64,000 bases of DNA from positions 50,277-114,276 of the forward strand of contig DXFM01000005.1 of the NCBI GenBank assembly GCA_019114465.1, written 5' to 3'. Numbering within the stretch: the first letter of the stretch is position 1; every line of letters begins with the position of its first letter. Under the pieces are notes generated by a model. It saw nothing but the letters and a program-made list of their open reading frames with translations, searched no databases and was not told the DNA's origin. The translations under genes were made by a program, and so were the position numbers. Positions 43,032 to 52,524 of this stretch are shown piece after piece. Source of the stretch: Candidatus Lachnoclostridium avicola. Its GTDB lineage: Bacteria; Bacillota; Clostridia; Lachnospirales; Lachnospiraceae.

Positions 43032-44480
43032 TCATCTGCCCCCTTTATTCCTTCCTTCCAGCATCTGTGAGCCAGGTCCGTTTTTACAGATGTCCTCCAT
43101 TTGGATACCCCTCTCCTCTGCCAGAATTTCCATTGTTCTCGGCGTGCAGAATCCAGCCTGGCACCTTCCCATTCCCTGGCGGACTCTGCGCTTAATGCCA
43201 TCTAAGGAAACTGCTCCCGGCGTGCGGTTGATGGCATCCCTGATTTCGCCCTCGCTGATTCCCTCACAGCGGCAGACAATCACGCCATAATCCGGTCGTT
43301 TCTTAATTAAAAGTGCCCGTTCTTCATAGTTCAGCTCTGCCAGCCGGACAAATCCTTTTCTTTTTCCATTCCATTTTTCTTTCGGGACTGCCCCTGTTTT
43401 TTTCGCTATTTCACCAGCCAGCCAGGCTCCAATGGCCGGGGCACTGGTAAGTCCGGGAGACTCAATACCTGCCACGTCATAAAAACCCGGAGCATCCTCC
43501 GCCTCTCCGATGATAAAATCATCTCCCTCCTCATGAGCCCGCAGGCCGGAAAAAGATGTGATCACCTGACGGAAAGGAATCTTTTTCACTCCGAGGCAGG
43601 ATTTCTCCATAATCTCCGACAGTTCATCCGCCGTAGTTGCCGTGGCCTCTTTATCCTCAATGTCTCTGGCCGTCGGACCTAGAAGAAGATTGCCGTGGAT
43701 GGTGGGGGTCACAAGAATGCCCTTTCCCATTCTGGTCGGCAGCTGGAAAATCGTGTGGGACACATGAGTCCCCGCTTCTTTGTCCAGCAGACAGTAATCT
43801 CCTTTTCTCGGTGTGATATGGAGCTTCTTTTCGCTGACCATATTGTGAAGCTCGTCGGCATAGATGCCCGCCGCATTTACTACGACATCTGCCAGTATCA
43901 TCCCATTCTGCGTTTCCAGAATATAACCGGTTTCAGCTCTGCGGATCTTCTGCACCTTCCTGTTGAACAAAAATTCCACTCCGTTGTCACAGGCGTTCTC
44001 CGCCATCGCTATGGTCAATCCAAAAGGGCAGATTATACCTCCGGTGGGAGCATACAGTGCTTCTACTACCTCATCTGTCAAATTGGGCTCTATTTTCCGA
44101 ACCTCGTCTCCGGAAATAATTTTCAGGCCCGGCACCCCGTTTTTTTGTCCTTTGTTGTAAAGATTTTCCAAAGCTGAATGCGCGTCTGCATGAAAAGAGA
44201 GTACCAGGGATCCATTTCTTTTGAATTCAACATCCAGATCCTGGGAAAGTTTTTCCATCATCCGGTTCCCCTCTACATTAAAACGGGCTTTTAAAGAGCC
44301 TGGTTCCGCGTCAAAACCTGCATGGACAATGGCGCTGTTGGCCTTTGACGTACCGGAACATACGTCCTCTTCCCGCTCTACAACACCGATTTTCAGATCC
44401 CACCGGGAAAGCTCCCTTGCCACGGAGCAGCCCGACACCCCCGCACCGATGATGACTACATTATACTTTGTTTCTTTCAT
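43032..44480 (-). CDS. GlpA-type glycerol-3-phosphate dehydrogenase with BFD-like [2Fe-2S] domain
   Basis: A 482-residue FAD enzyme. 'NVVIIGAGVSGCSVARELSR' is the FAD fold; 'SAIVHAGFDAEPGSLKARFN' and 'ITPRKGDYCLLD' are the DAO-fold blocks of GlpA/GlpO and L-2-hydroxyglutarate oxidase. The last 85 residues hold 'VIVCRCEGISEGEI' and 'RQGMGRCQAGFCTPR', a BFD-like [2Fe-2S] site with four Cys, as in GlpA. It oxidises glycerol 3-phosphate to DHAP; position after glpK supports this. GlpC, the membrane anchor, is absent. The ATG at 44480 has AGGAA. Confidence 0.88.
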   Translation of the reverse strand: MKETKYNVVIIGAGVSGCSVARELSRWDLKIGVVEREEDVCSGTSKANSAIVHAGFDAEPGSLKARFNVEGNRMMEKLSQDLDVEFKRNGSLVLSFHADAHSALENLYNKGQKNGVPGLKIISGDEVRKIEPNLTDEVVEALYAPTGGIICPFGLTIAMAENACDNGVEFLFNRKVQKIRRAETGYILETQNGMILADVVVNAAGIYADELHNMVSEKKLHITPRKGDYCLLDKEAGTHVSHTIFQLPTRMGKGILVTPTIHGNLLLGPTARDIEDKEATATTADELSEIMEKSCLGVKKIPFRQVITSFSGLRAHEEGDDFIIGEAEDAPGFYDVAGIESPGLTSAPAIGAWLAGEIAKKTGAVPKEKWNGKRKGFVRLAELNYEERALLIKKRPDYGVIVCRCEGISEGEIRDAINRTPGAVSLDGIKRRVRQGMGRCQAGFCTPRTMEILAEERGIQMEDICKNGPGSQMLEGRNKGGR

Positions 44481-44520
44481 AGCTGTTCCTCCATTATCAG
44501 ACGTCAATCTCCTGATCTCT

Positions 44521-46029
44521 CTATTCTTTTCCCGCTCCTTCTTCCGACCAGTACATCGCACATTTTACCGCTCGTTTCCATCCCCTGATAAGCCGCTGAC
44601 GTTTTTCCTCCCCCATTGTGCTTTCAAACACCCGGGCTGCTTTCCAGTTTTTGCATATCTCATCCTTATTCTTCCAATATCCCACAGCCAGGCCGGCCAG
44701 GTAGGCGGCCCCCAAGGCAGTCGTTTCAATGCATTCCGGACGAATAATGGACGCTCCCAGAATATCAGCCTGAAACTGCATCAGAAAATTATTTGCACTG
44801 GCGCCTCCATCCACTTTAAGATGCTTTAATTGAATTCCTGAGTCCTTCTGCATCGCCTCCACCAGATCATGAACCTGATAAGCCATGGACTCTACCGTGG
44901 CACGAATGAACTGCTCTTTGCTGGTGCCCCGTGTCACCCCGGTGATCATTCCTCTCGCATACTGATCCCAGTAAGGCGCCCCCAGTCCCGCAAAAGCTGG
45001 AACTACGTAAACGCCGCCTGTGTCCGCTGCTTCCATGCAGTATTCTTCCGTCTGGGAGGCCGAACGAACCATGCGCATTTCATCCCGGAGCCACTGAACC
45101 GCCGCCCCTGCCACAAACACGCTTCCTTCTAAAGCGTAATGGACTTCATCTCTGCAGCTGGCCGCGATAGTGGTAAGCAGGCCCTGTTCTGAATGTACCG
45201 CCTGAGTTCCCGTATTCATCAGCAGGAAACACCCCGTACCATATGTATTTTTCATCTGACCAGGCTCAAAACAGCATTGGCCGAACAGAGCTGCCTGCTG
45301 ATCTCCGGCCGCACCGGCAATGGGAATCTTACCTCCCATCACATCAGAAGAAGTATACCCGTAAATGCAGCTGGAAGGTTTTACATCCGGCAGCATGGAT
45401 CTGGGGATGCGGAAATACTCTAATATTTCTTCATCCCAGCACATCCTGTGAATGTCAAACAGCATCGTCCGGGAAGCATTTGTGTAATCCGTCACATGAA
45501 TGCATCCCTTCGTCATATTCCAGATCAGCCACGTATCTACCGTACCAAAAAGGAGTTCTCCCCGCTCCGCGCGTTCCCTCGCTCCTTCCACATGATCCAG
45601 AATCCAGGATATTTTGCTTCCGGAAAAATACGCGTCGGGAATAAGCCCAGTCCGCTCCCGGATCTTTTCTCCCCATCCAGCCTTCTTGAGCTGTTCAATC
45701 TGGTCCGCGGTTCTCCGGCACTGCCAGACAATCGCGTTATATACAGGTTCCCCTGTTTCCTTGTCCCATACAATGGTTGTCTCCCGCTGATTTGTGATCC
45801 CGATGGCAGAAATATCACTGTAGTGGGCGCCGATCTTTCCCATTGCCTCCATTGCTACCGCCAGCTGTGAAGACCAGATTTCCATGGGGTCGTGTTCCAC
45901 CCATCCGGGCTGGGGATAAATCTGTGTAAACTCCTTCTGCGCCACACTGCAGATCTTTCCTTCTCTGTCAAATAAAATACAGCGTGAACTGGTGGTCCCC
46001 TGATCCAGTGCAATTATATATTTTCCCAT
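44521..46029 (-). CDS. glpK: Glycerol kinase
   Basis: A 502-residue FGGY kinase. '[18 protein letters not shown]' (phosphate loop 9-16), '[20 protein letters not shown]', 'VWQCRRTAD' and '[20 protein letters not shown]' are all GlpK-specific. It phosphorylates glycerol to sn-glycerol 3-phosphate. No glycerol facilitator gene (glpF) is nearby; in this operon glycerol would be made inside the cell by the glycosidase. The ATG at 46029 has GGAAGGGG, with a short hairpin (46045-46064) just upstream that may tune it. Confidence 0.96.
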   Translation of the reverse strand: MGKYIIALDQGTTSSRCILFDREGKICSVAQKEFTQIYPQPGWVEHDPMEIWSSQLAVAMEAMGKIGAHYSDISAIGITNQRETTIVWDKETGEPVYNAIVWQCRRTADQIEQLKKAGWGEKIRERTGLIPDAYFSGSKISWILDHVEGARERAERGELLFGTVDTWLIWNMTKGCIHVTDYTNASRTMLFDIHRMCWDEEILEYFRIPRSMLPDVKPSSCIYGYTSSDVMGGKIPIAGAAGDQQAALFGQCCFEPGQMKNTYGTGCFLLMNTGTQAVHSEQGLLTTIAASCRDEVHYALEGSVFVAGAAVQWLRDEMRMVRSASQTEEYCMEAADTGGVYVVPAFAGLGAPYWDQYARGMITGVTRGTSKEQFIRATVESMAYQVHDLVEAMQKDSGIQLKHLKVDGGASANNFLMQFQADILGASIIRPECIETTALGAAYLAGLAVGYWKNKDEICKNWKAARVFESTMGEEKRQRLIRGWKRAVKCAMYWSEEGAGKE

Positions 46030-46097
46030 ATTTCCCCTTCCTGTGTCTGCCCGCAAATGCAGACCGTCCTGCTCTTTTCCTGCGAAATCGAATGAGC

Positions 46098-47138
46098 TCA
46101 CCCTTTTACAAAACGAAATTCAGTTTTTGTCTGATATAGTTCCCCTTTCCTGCAGATAGAAGAGGGAAAATTTTTGTGATTCACTGCATCCGGGAAATAC
46201 TGCGTTTCAAAGCAGATTCCCTGATTTTCCATATAAACCGCGTTCTTTTTTCCCTTTTCCTGGTTCAGGTAGTTTCCGGTATAAATCTGAATACCGGGGA
46301 GATCTGTGTATACCTCCATTGTGATGCCGCTGTCAGCAGAGGAAAGCACCGCCGCCTTCGCGAACTTCCCCTGATTTTTCAGGCACCAGTTGTGATCATA
46401 TCCCTTTCCCATGACCAGTGCCGGATAGTCTTTTCTTATGTCCTGCCCGATCGGCTTTTCCTTCCGAAAATCCATAGGTGTCCCCTCCACCGGCAAAAGC
46501 ATCCCTGTGGGAATTAATTCTTCATCCGTTTCCGTGAAGTAGTCTCCGTCTATCCAGAGTGTTTGACCCAGCACCGGTCCGGAATCATGCCCATTCAGAT
46601 TAAAATAGCTGTGGTTTGTAAGATTGAGGGGAGTGTCCTCGTCCGTCCTGGCTCTGTAACTGATCACCAGGCGATTGTCTTCTGTCAGCTGATAAGCCAC
46701 CTCGGCATCAACTGTTCCCGGAAAGCCCTGATCGCCATCCGGGCTGTGAAGTCCAAACACAATGCGGTCCGCCGTTGATTCTCTGACCTCCCACCTTCGA
46801 AAGCTCCAGAAATCGAACCCGCTGTGCAGATTATTCCTGCCATCGTTCTGATCCAGGTGATACGTTCTCCCATTCAGACAGAAAGCAGCGCCGCCGATAC
46901 GGTTGGCATTTCTCCCCACAGTTGCTCCGAAAAAAGTCCCGGAAGGGCCTTCATATTCTGATGGACTGTCATATCCCAAAACTACATCCCGTTTGATCCC
47001 CCTGCGATCTAAAACCATCAGAGAATGGAGCGTGGCTCCAAAGTCAGACACTGCGATTTCCATTCCCCCGCCATTCTCCAGAGTATAAAGTTTTGACGTT
47101 TCTCCTTTTCTGTTCACGCCGAAATCTGCGATTTTCAT
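46098..47138 (-). CDS. galM: Aldose 1-epimerase (galactose mutarotase)
   Basis: A 346-residue epimerase. '[20 protein letters not shown]', '[15 protein letters not shown]' (catalytic His) and '[16 protein letters not shown]' (catalytic Glu) match GalM. It interconverts alpha and beta anomers, needed because beta-glycosidases release beta-galactose while galactokinase takes the alpha form. The ATG at 47138 has GGGAGA. It lies 17 bases after the GH2 gene. Glucose is also a possible substrate. Confidence 0.93.
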   Translation of the reverse strand: MKIADFGVNRKGETSKLYTLENGGGMEIAVSDFGATLHSLMVLDRRGIKRDVVLGYDSPSEYEGPSGTFFGATVGRNANRIGGAAFCLNGRTYHLDQNDGRNNLHSGFDFWSFRRWEVRESTADRIVFGLHSPDGDQGFPGTVDAEVAYQLTEDNRLVISYRARTDEDTPLNLTNHSYFNLNGHDSGPVLGQTLWIDGDYFTETDEELIPTGMLLPVEGTPMDFRKEKPIGQDIRKDYPALVMGKGYDHNWCLKNQGKFAKAAVLSSADSGITMEVYTDLPGIQIYTGNYLNQEKGKKNAVYMENQGICFETQYFPDAVNHKNFPSSICRKGELYQTKTEFRFVKG

Positions 47139-47155
47139 ATGATTCTCCCTGTAAT

Positions 47156-48928
47156 TCACACAACTTTTTCCCATATCTGATAGAGCTTTTGATTAACCTT
47201 CCGCAGGTCTTTTTCTATAAATTTCACTTCTTCCCGGTCATAAGTGAAAATACCGTTGACTTCTTCCTCGATATCACTTGTCTGGGTGTAAATGGCACTG
47301 CTGAGGCCATTTGCCAGATTTGTATAAACTTCATCTTCCCACAGCTGTCTGTAACTTTCCGTTAATTTCTGCTTTGAATGGAAAGATTTATATCCGAATT
47401 CTTTTTCGCAGGCGGTATGCCCTTTGATGGCATAGGAATATCCGCCGAATTCTGTAAGCGCAACCACCCGGTCTTTCTGCGGATGAACCTTCAGTCCCTT
47501 GGAATAATTGTGAATGCTGTACATATCGCCGCCGTGCTGGTCGAACCATCCGCACGCTTCATTAATAAAACGCGTCTGGTCCAGCCTGCGTATCAGTTCT
47601 GTCGCCTTTCTCGCGTCAAACTGCCCCCAGCCTTCGTTAAACGGCACCCACACCGCAATGGACGGATAATTATAGAGCTGCTCGATCATTTCCCGCAGGT
47701 CCTGATAATACTGTCTTCTTCCTTCCGGGTCCTTTCTCTTAAAAAGGCCGTAATGGTTATCCTTCACTCCCCGGGCAAACCAGTCAAAAGCATTTGTGAG
47801 ATATGTAACGAAGAACATATTGTAATCGCCGCCTCCGTTCGGCATATCCTGCCATACAATCATGCCGATTTTATCACAGTGGTAATAGAAGCGGTCGGAT
47901 TCTACTTTCACATGCTTTCTGATGGTGTTGTAGCCCAGATCCTTCAGCTTTTCAATATCATATTTCAATGCCTCATCTGTGGGAGGTGTGAGCAGGCTTT
48001 CCGGCCAGTATCCCTGGTCCAGAATTCCATTGAAGAAAAACGGTTTGTTGTTCATAAAAAAGCGAAGAATCCCTTTGCTGTCTCTGCCGACATGAAATTT
48101 TCTCATTCCAAAGTAAGACCGCACTTTGTCTTCCCCATAGGTGATCTCCACATCGTATAGATAGGGAGTTTTCGGAGTCCAGGATTTAAATTCTCCCAGC
48201 TTTAGCCGGATCGGCTGATTAACTTTCCCGTGAGCCTGGGCCACCATATGAGCATCATCCATCACGGAGATCAAGGCATCCTCTGTTTTCCCCTTTGAAA
48301 AGACTGTAATCTCCACCTCCCCTTCATCATATCTGGGAGTGATTTTTACCCGTTCAATATAATCCTGCGGCACGCTCTCCATCCATACCGTTTTCCAGAT
48401 GCCGCTTTGGGGGGTGTAAAACAGGGAACCGTATTTTCCTTTTTTGACCAGTTTCTGTTTTCCTCTCGCATGGGGCTTTTTTTCTGTCATATCTCTGACA
48501 CACATTGTCAGCACATTCTCTCCCGCTTCCAGGGCATCCGTAACATCAAAGGTAAAGGCATTATATCCTCCCTTGTGGGTTCCGACTTTTTTATTATTAA
48601 GAAAGACGACGCACTCCTGGTCAACGGCTCCGAAATGAAGCAGTACTCTGTCTCGGATAAACCCTTTGGGAAGACAGAATTCCTTCCTGTAATGGAGGAA
48701 ATTCTCCGGCATGACTATTTTCTGTACTCCTGAGAGAAGTGTTTCTGGAGAAAATGGAACTAAAATAGTGCCTTCATAGGAAGATGTCTTCGCTTTCTGA
48801 TCAATGCTGTACTGCCATAATCCATTCAGATTGAAGTAACTTTCTCTTACCAGATTTGGGCGAGGATACTCCTGGTGCACATTTTTTTCATTAACCTCCT
48901 TCGCCCATCTGCTTTTCAATTGAATCAT
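47156..48928 (-). CDS. Glycoside hydrolase family 2, cytoplasmic beta-glycosidase
   Basis: A 590-residue GH2 enzyme. An N-terminal jelly-roll sugar-binding domain ('SYFNLNGLWQYSID', 'FGAVDQECVVFLNNKKVGTH'), an immunoglobulin-like domain and a TIM barrel from about 290. Acid/base Glu432 is in 'WVPFNEGWGQFD'; the nucleophile Glu493 is in 'VVALTEFGGYSYA'. There is no signal peptide, so it acts inside on imported glycosides. It is shorter than LacZ (1024) and may be a beta-galactosidase or beta-glucuronidase; the galM neighbour favours galactose. The ATG at 48928 has AGGAGA. Confidence 0.9.
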   Translation of the reverse strand: MIQLKSRWAKEVNEKNVHQEYPRPNLVRESYFNLNGLWQYSIDQKAKTSSYEGTILVPFSPETLLSGVQKIVMPENFLHYRKEFCLPKGFIRDRVLLHFGAVDQECVVFLNNKKVGTHKGGYNAFTFDVTDALEAGENVLTMCVRDMTEKKPHARGKQKLVKKGKYGSLFYTPQSGIWKTVWMESVPQDYIERVKITPRYDEGEVEITVFSKGKTEDALISVMDDAHMVAQAHGKVNQPIRLKLGEFKSWTPKTPYLYDVEITYGEDKVRSYFGMRKFHVGRDSKGILRFFMNNKPFFFNGILDQGYWPESLLTPPTDEALKYDIEKLKDLGYNTIRKHVKVESDRFYYHCDKIGMIVWQDMPNGGGDYNMFFVTYLTNAFDWFARGVKDNHYGLFKRKDPEGRRQYYQDLREMIEQLYNYPSIAVWVPFNEGWGQFDARKATELIRRLDQTRFINEACGWFDQHGGDMYSIHNYSKGLKVHPQKDRVVALTEFGGYSYAIKGHTACEKEFGYKSFHSKQKLTESYRQLWEDEVYTNLANGLSSAIYTQTSDIEEEVNGIFTYDREEVKFIEKDLRKVNQKLYQIWEKVV

Positions 48929-48951
48929 TTCCCTGTCTCCTGTTCTTTTCT

Positions 48952-49953
48952 CTATAAAATTTTCTTTCCTGCTTTCAGGTGTCCTCGTATCATTTCTGAC
49001 TGTCCGGCCACGGAAATCAATACCAGCACTCCCATGATCACCGACTGCCAGTGAACGGATATACCGCTTAAATAAGTAAACAGTGTATTGATCACGAAAT
49101 AAATCAGAATGCCGAAGAAGGTACCGGAAAATTTTCCTTCTCCTCCTGACAATTTGACAGCTCCGATGGCGCACATGGCAATCGCATAGGTTTCATATAC
49201 ATTTCCGGCACTCAGGGTGGCACTTCCGCTGCTGGATGCCAGAAGAATGCCGGACAGGGAGGCGATCAGGCCGGAACACACGAAAGCCTTAATAGTGATC
49301 CTGTCCACATCAATCCCCATCATGCGTGCCGCCTCTTTATTTCCGCCTACCGCGTACATCCCCATTCCAAACCTTGTCCATTTTGCTATATACATACACA
49401 GAAGGACCAGAATAAAGAATATGGGAATGAGAATCGAGATACCTGACTTGACTCCCAGAAATCCTTTGAAAAATTTGACATTTGCAAAGCGGAGGATCTC
49501 ATTTTCAATCGGTACAGAACTGTGGGCAATAATGGACACCATACCTCTTAAAGCAAACATCATGGCAAGGGAGGCAATCCATGAGGATATTCTCATTTTT
49601 GTAACCATAAAACCGATCATAAAGCCGGATATCACACCGACCATTAATCCGGCAGCAATTCCCAAAACGGGATTTTTCTGTCCCACAACTCCCATGACTA
49701 CCCCGCTCAGGGCAAACACAGAACCTACAGAAAGGTCAATTTCTCCCAACAGAATCACAAACGTCATGCCAATGGCCAAAAAGCCGCCGTTTTTCGCCGC
49801 TTTCAGCAGGATATTCACAATATTGACCGATGACAGAAAATTCTTATCTGCAAATACAATGCTGGATATTATCATCAGAACTAAAAATGCCAGGATCGTA
49901 CTTTTTGAATAGCAGGAATCATACCATTTTTTAATTGTTTTCATATTCGCCAA
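48952..49953 (-). CDS. Sugar ABC transporter permease (RbsC/MglC type), second
   Basis: A 333-residue membrane protein with about ten helices. 'MTFVILLGEIDLSVGSVFAL' is the BPD_transp_2 signature, and 'YAVGGNKEAARMMGIDVDRI' is the cytoplasmic coupling loop. It pairs with the permease at 49959-50918, 5 bases upstream; the two differ enough to form a heterodimer. GH2 follows 23 bases downstream. Confidence 0.93.
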   Translation of the reverse strand: MANMKTIKKWYDSCYSKSTILAFLVLMIISSIVFADKNFLSSVNIVNILLKAAKNGGFLAIGMTFVILLGEIDLSVGSVFALSGVVMGVVGQKNPVLGIAAGLMVGVISGFMIGFMVTKMRISSWIASLAMMFALRGMVSIIAHSSVPIENEILRFANVKFFKGFLGVKSGISILIPIFFILVLLCMYIAKWTRFGMGMYAVGGNKEAARMMGIDVDRITIKAFVCSGLIASLSGILLASSSGSATLSAGNVYETYAIAMCAIGAVKLSGGEGKFSGTFFGILIYFVINTLFTYLSGISVHWQSVIMGVLVLISVAGQSEMIRGHLKAGKKIL

Positions 49954-49958
49954 TCCTC

Positions 49959-50918
49959 CTATTTTGCCTGTTCTCTTTGAATGAACACAGCAAACACGAT
50001 TATCACAGCCTTCAGTACCTGCGCGTATTCATCCGGGATGTTATTCATAACACATGTCAGCGTGATCATCTGCATAATGAGTGCGCCAATGATTGTTCCG
50101 AATACATGGGCTTTTCCGCCGGACATTGGAGTCCCCCCGATTACCACAGCAGCTATGGCATCCAGCTCTGCCAGCTGTCCCAGAGAACTTCCTGCCGCAA
50201 CGGTCACTCTGGCAGCCTGAAACAGACCTGCAAACGCTGCCAGAAAGGCACTGAGACCATATACGATCATCAGCGTCCTGGCTGCATTGATACCTGCCAG
50301 TGAACTGGACTTGATGCTGTCTCCCACAGCCTGGATCTGTCTTCCCAGGACCGTCTTGTCTGCCAGAATCCACACAAAAATCACGGAGATGATAATCGGA
50401 ACCAGCTGTATCGGGACAACTCCTCCTATTTTATAGGATCCCCAGAGCGCAAGCTCTTCTCCCACTTTTCCCAGACGGTTAAAATAAATGTCACGGCCGC
50501 CGCAGAGAACCTGCGCTGCCCCGCGGACAGCCAGCTGCATTCCAAGTGTTATAACCATAGCCTGAAGTCTCAGTTTTCCCACGCAGAAACCATTGATGCA
50601 GCCCACCACCACCGCCGCGGCGCATGCGAGGATCAAAGCCGGAATGATTCCCACTGACGTCATATTTTTGGCAGTCATTACCCCTGCCAGAGCCATGACA
50701 GATCCCACACTGATGTCAATTCCGCCGGTAGAGATCACCAGAGTCATTCCCATCCCGCAGAGAATGGTGGGACAGATCTGGGTAATGATATTGTTCAACG
50801 TCCCCGCAGCGAAAAAGTTGTTCGTAAAAATAGAGTTAAATATAATAAAAAACAACAACATAGCGATGGCGCTGTATTTCTGCAGCACAGCCATTTGATC
50901 CTGCTTTGTTTTAGCCAT
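49959..50918 (-). CDS. Sugar ABC transporter permease (RbsC/MglC type), first
   Basis: A 319-residue permease. 'MTLVISTGGIDISVGSVMAL' is the family signature and 'QAVGDSIKSSSLAGINAART' the coupling loop. The ATG at 50918 has AGGAAA and overlaps the ATPase gene by 8 bases. The presence of two permease genes with one ATPase is common in Rbs/Mgl-like systems of Clostridia. Confidence 0.93.
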   Translation of the reverse strand: MAKTKQDQMAVLQKYSAIAMLLFFIIFNSIFTNNFFAAGTLNNIITQICPTILCGMGMTLVISTGGIDISVGSVMALAGVMTAKNMTSVGIIPALILACAAAVVVGCINGFCVGKLRLQAMVITLGMQLAVRGAAQVLCGGRDIYFNRLGKVGEELALWGSYKIGGVVPIQLVPIIISVIFVWILADKTVLGRQIQAVGDSIKSSSLAGINAARTLMIVYGLSAFLAAFAGLFQAARVTVAAGSSLGQLAELDAIAAVVIGGTPMSGGKAHVFGTIIGALIMQMITLTCVMNNIPDEYAQVLKAVIIVFAVFIQREQAK

Positions 50919-52434
50919 TCTTCTTTTCCTCGCTTTCACTGCCCTTGGCAATTAATTCCATGATTTTATCCTGGTTAATATCTCCATCGATCAGTTCTCC
51001 CACAGCCTTGCCGTCTCTCATAACAACTACGCGGTCACAGTTGCGCTCCAGCTCGGCAATTTCAGAAGAAATCATCAAAATGGAAATGCCGGCATCAGAG
51101 AGCTCCTGAATCAGCACCTCTATCTCTGCCTTTGCTCCTACATCGATTCCCCGGGTGGGCTCATCTAATATAATCAGCTTCGGGTTCATGCACATCCATC
51201 TGGCCAGAAGCACTTTCTGCTGATTTCCTCCGCTCAGATTGCAGATCAGCTGCTCCGGGCTGGGTGTTTTTATCTTTAAACGCTCTATATACTGTTTTGC
51301 AATCTCATTCTGTTTTTTGCTGTCCACAAACCCCATTTTCTGGATTTTTGGCAGCAGCGCCAATGTAATGTTTTCTTTCACGGAAAGATGCGGTACAATT
51401 CCTTCTGTTTTCCGGTCCTCTGTACAAAAGCCCATACCTTTGCTGATGGCATCCGCGGGATTCCTGATATTGGCAGGCTCTCCCCACCAGAATATCTCTC
51501 CCTCATCCGGTCTTCGAGTTCCGAACAATACTTGGGCCAGTTCTGTCCGCCCTGATCCCAACAGTCCGGAAAGTCCAAGAATCTCTCCTTCTTTTATGTC
51601 AATGCTGATACCGTTCAGGCGCATTCCCTGACGAATGTTTTTCATTTCCACTGCCTTTCTGGCATCAGCGAACTTGTATCCCGTTTTTTTCCGTTCCAGC
51701 TTAACCGTATTCTTTCCTACCATTAAGGAAATCAGTTTGAACTGATCAAGCTCTTTTATGTCGTAATCTCCTACATATTCCCCATCTTTAAAAACTGTCA
51801 GTCTGTCTGCAATTTCAAAAATTTCATCCAGCTTGTGGCTGATAAAAATTACGCTGATTCCTTTCGCTTTCAGCTGTCTGATAATCCGAAACAATACTTC
51901 TACCTCTTTTTTGTCCAGGGAGGAAGTCGGTTCGTCCATGATCACCAGCTTAGCATCCTGGCTGACGGCCCTTGCAATGGCAACCATTTGCTGGATGGCT
52001 GTGGAAAAAGAGCTCAGCGGCTTTGTGACATCTATATGAATCCCCAGATCATTCAGGATCTGTTCGGACTGTGCAATCATTTTCTTCCGGTCGATGGCCC
52101 CAAACACAGTCCTGGGTTCCCGCCCCAAAAATAAATTTTCATAAACTGTCTGGAATAATACCAAATTCAATTCCTGATAGATCGTGGAAATTCCGATTTC
52201 ATTCGCCTCAATCGGCGTCTTGCAGTCTATTTCCTTCCCATCGAATTTAATGGTACCTCCATTTTTCTGATAAATTCCCGTTAATACCTTAATTAGAGTG
52301 GACTTCCCGGCTCCATTCTCCCCCATAAGAGAATGAACTTCCCCTTTGTAAACCGTAAGCTGGACTCCCTTCAAAGCCCGCACTCCAGGAAATGTTTTCT
52401 CCAGCCCTCTGATTTCCAGTAAAACCTCCGGCAT
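50911..52434 (-). CDS. Sugar ABC transporter ATPase (RbsA/MglA type)
   Basis: A 507-residue fused double ATPase. First half: Walker A 'GENGAGKST', signature-like 'SFSTAIQQMVAIARAVSQDA' and 'IMDEPTSSLD'; second half: 'GLLGSGRTEL' (degenerate Walker A), 'LSGGNQQKVLLARW' and 'ILDEPTRGIDVGAKAEIEVL'. This layout is typical of RbsA, MglA and XylG. The ATG at 52434 has GAGGAGGA. A hairpin pair separates it from the binding-protein gene, likely lowering ATPase output relative to binding protein. Confidence 0.94.
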   Translation of the reverse strand: MPEVLLEIRGLEKTFPGVRALKGVQLTVYKGEVHSLMGENGAGKSTLIKVLTGIYQKNGGTIKFDGKEIDCKTPIEANEIGISTIYQELNLVLFQTVYENLFLGREPRTVFGAIDRKKMIAQSEQILNDLGIHIDVTKPLSSFSTAIQQMVAIARAVSQDAKLVIMDEPTSSLDKKEVEVLFRIIRQLKAKGISVIFISHKLDEIFEIADRLTVFKDGEYVGDYDIKELDQFKLISLMVGKNTVKLERKKTGYKFADARKAVEMKNIRQGMRLNGISIDIKEGEILGLSGLLGSGRTELAQVLFGTRRPDEGEIFWWGEPANIRNPADAISKGMGFCTEDRKTEGIVPHLSVKENITLALLPKIQKMGFVDSKKQNEIAKQYIERLKIKTPSPEQLICNLSGGNQQKVLLARWMCMNPKLIILDEPTRGIDVGAKAEIEVLIQELSDAGISILMISSEIAELERNCDRVVVMRDGKAVGELIDGDINQDKIMELIAKGSESEEKKNG

Positions 52435-52461
52435 ATATCTTCCTCCTCCTCTTTTTTGCGT

Positions 52462-52504
52462 TGAGAAAGGGCTGCCCTGAAAGGCAGACTTTCTCAGGCA
52501 GCCC
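52462..52504 (-). other. Mutually exclusive hairpins between binding protein and ATPase genes
   Basis: TGAGAAAG (52462-52469) pairs with CTTTCTCA (52489-52496) with an inner CTGCC/GGCAG stem. Alternatively GGGCTGCC (52469-52476) pairs with GGCAGCCC (52497-52504). The two folds share bases, so only one forms at a time, a possible attenuator. Confidence 0.6.
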
Positions 52505-52524
52505 ATAGCTAACAACAATAATTT

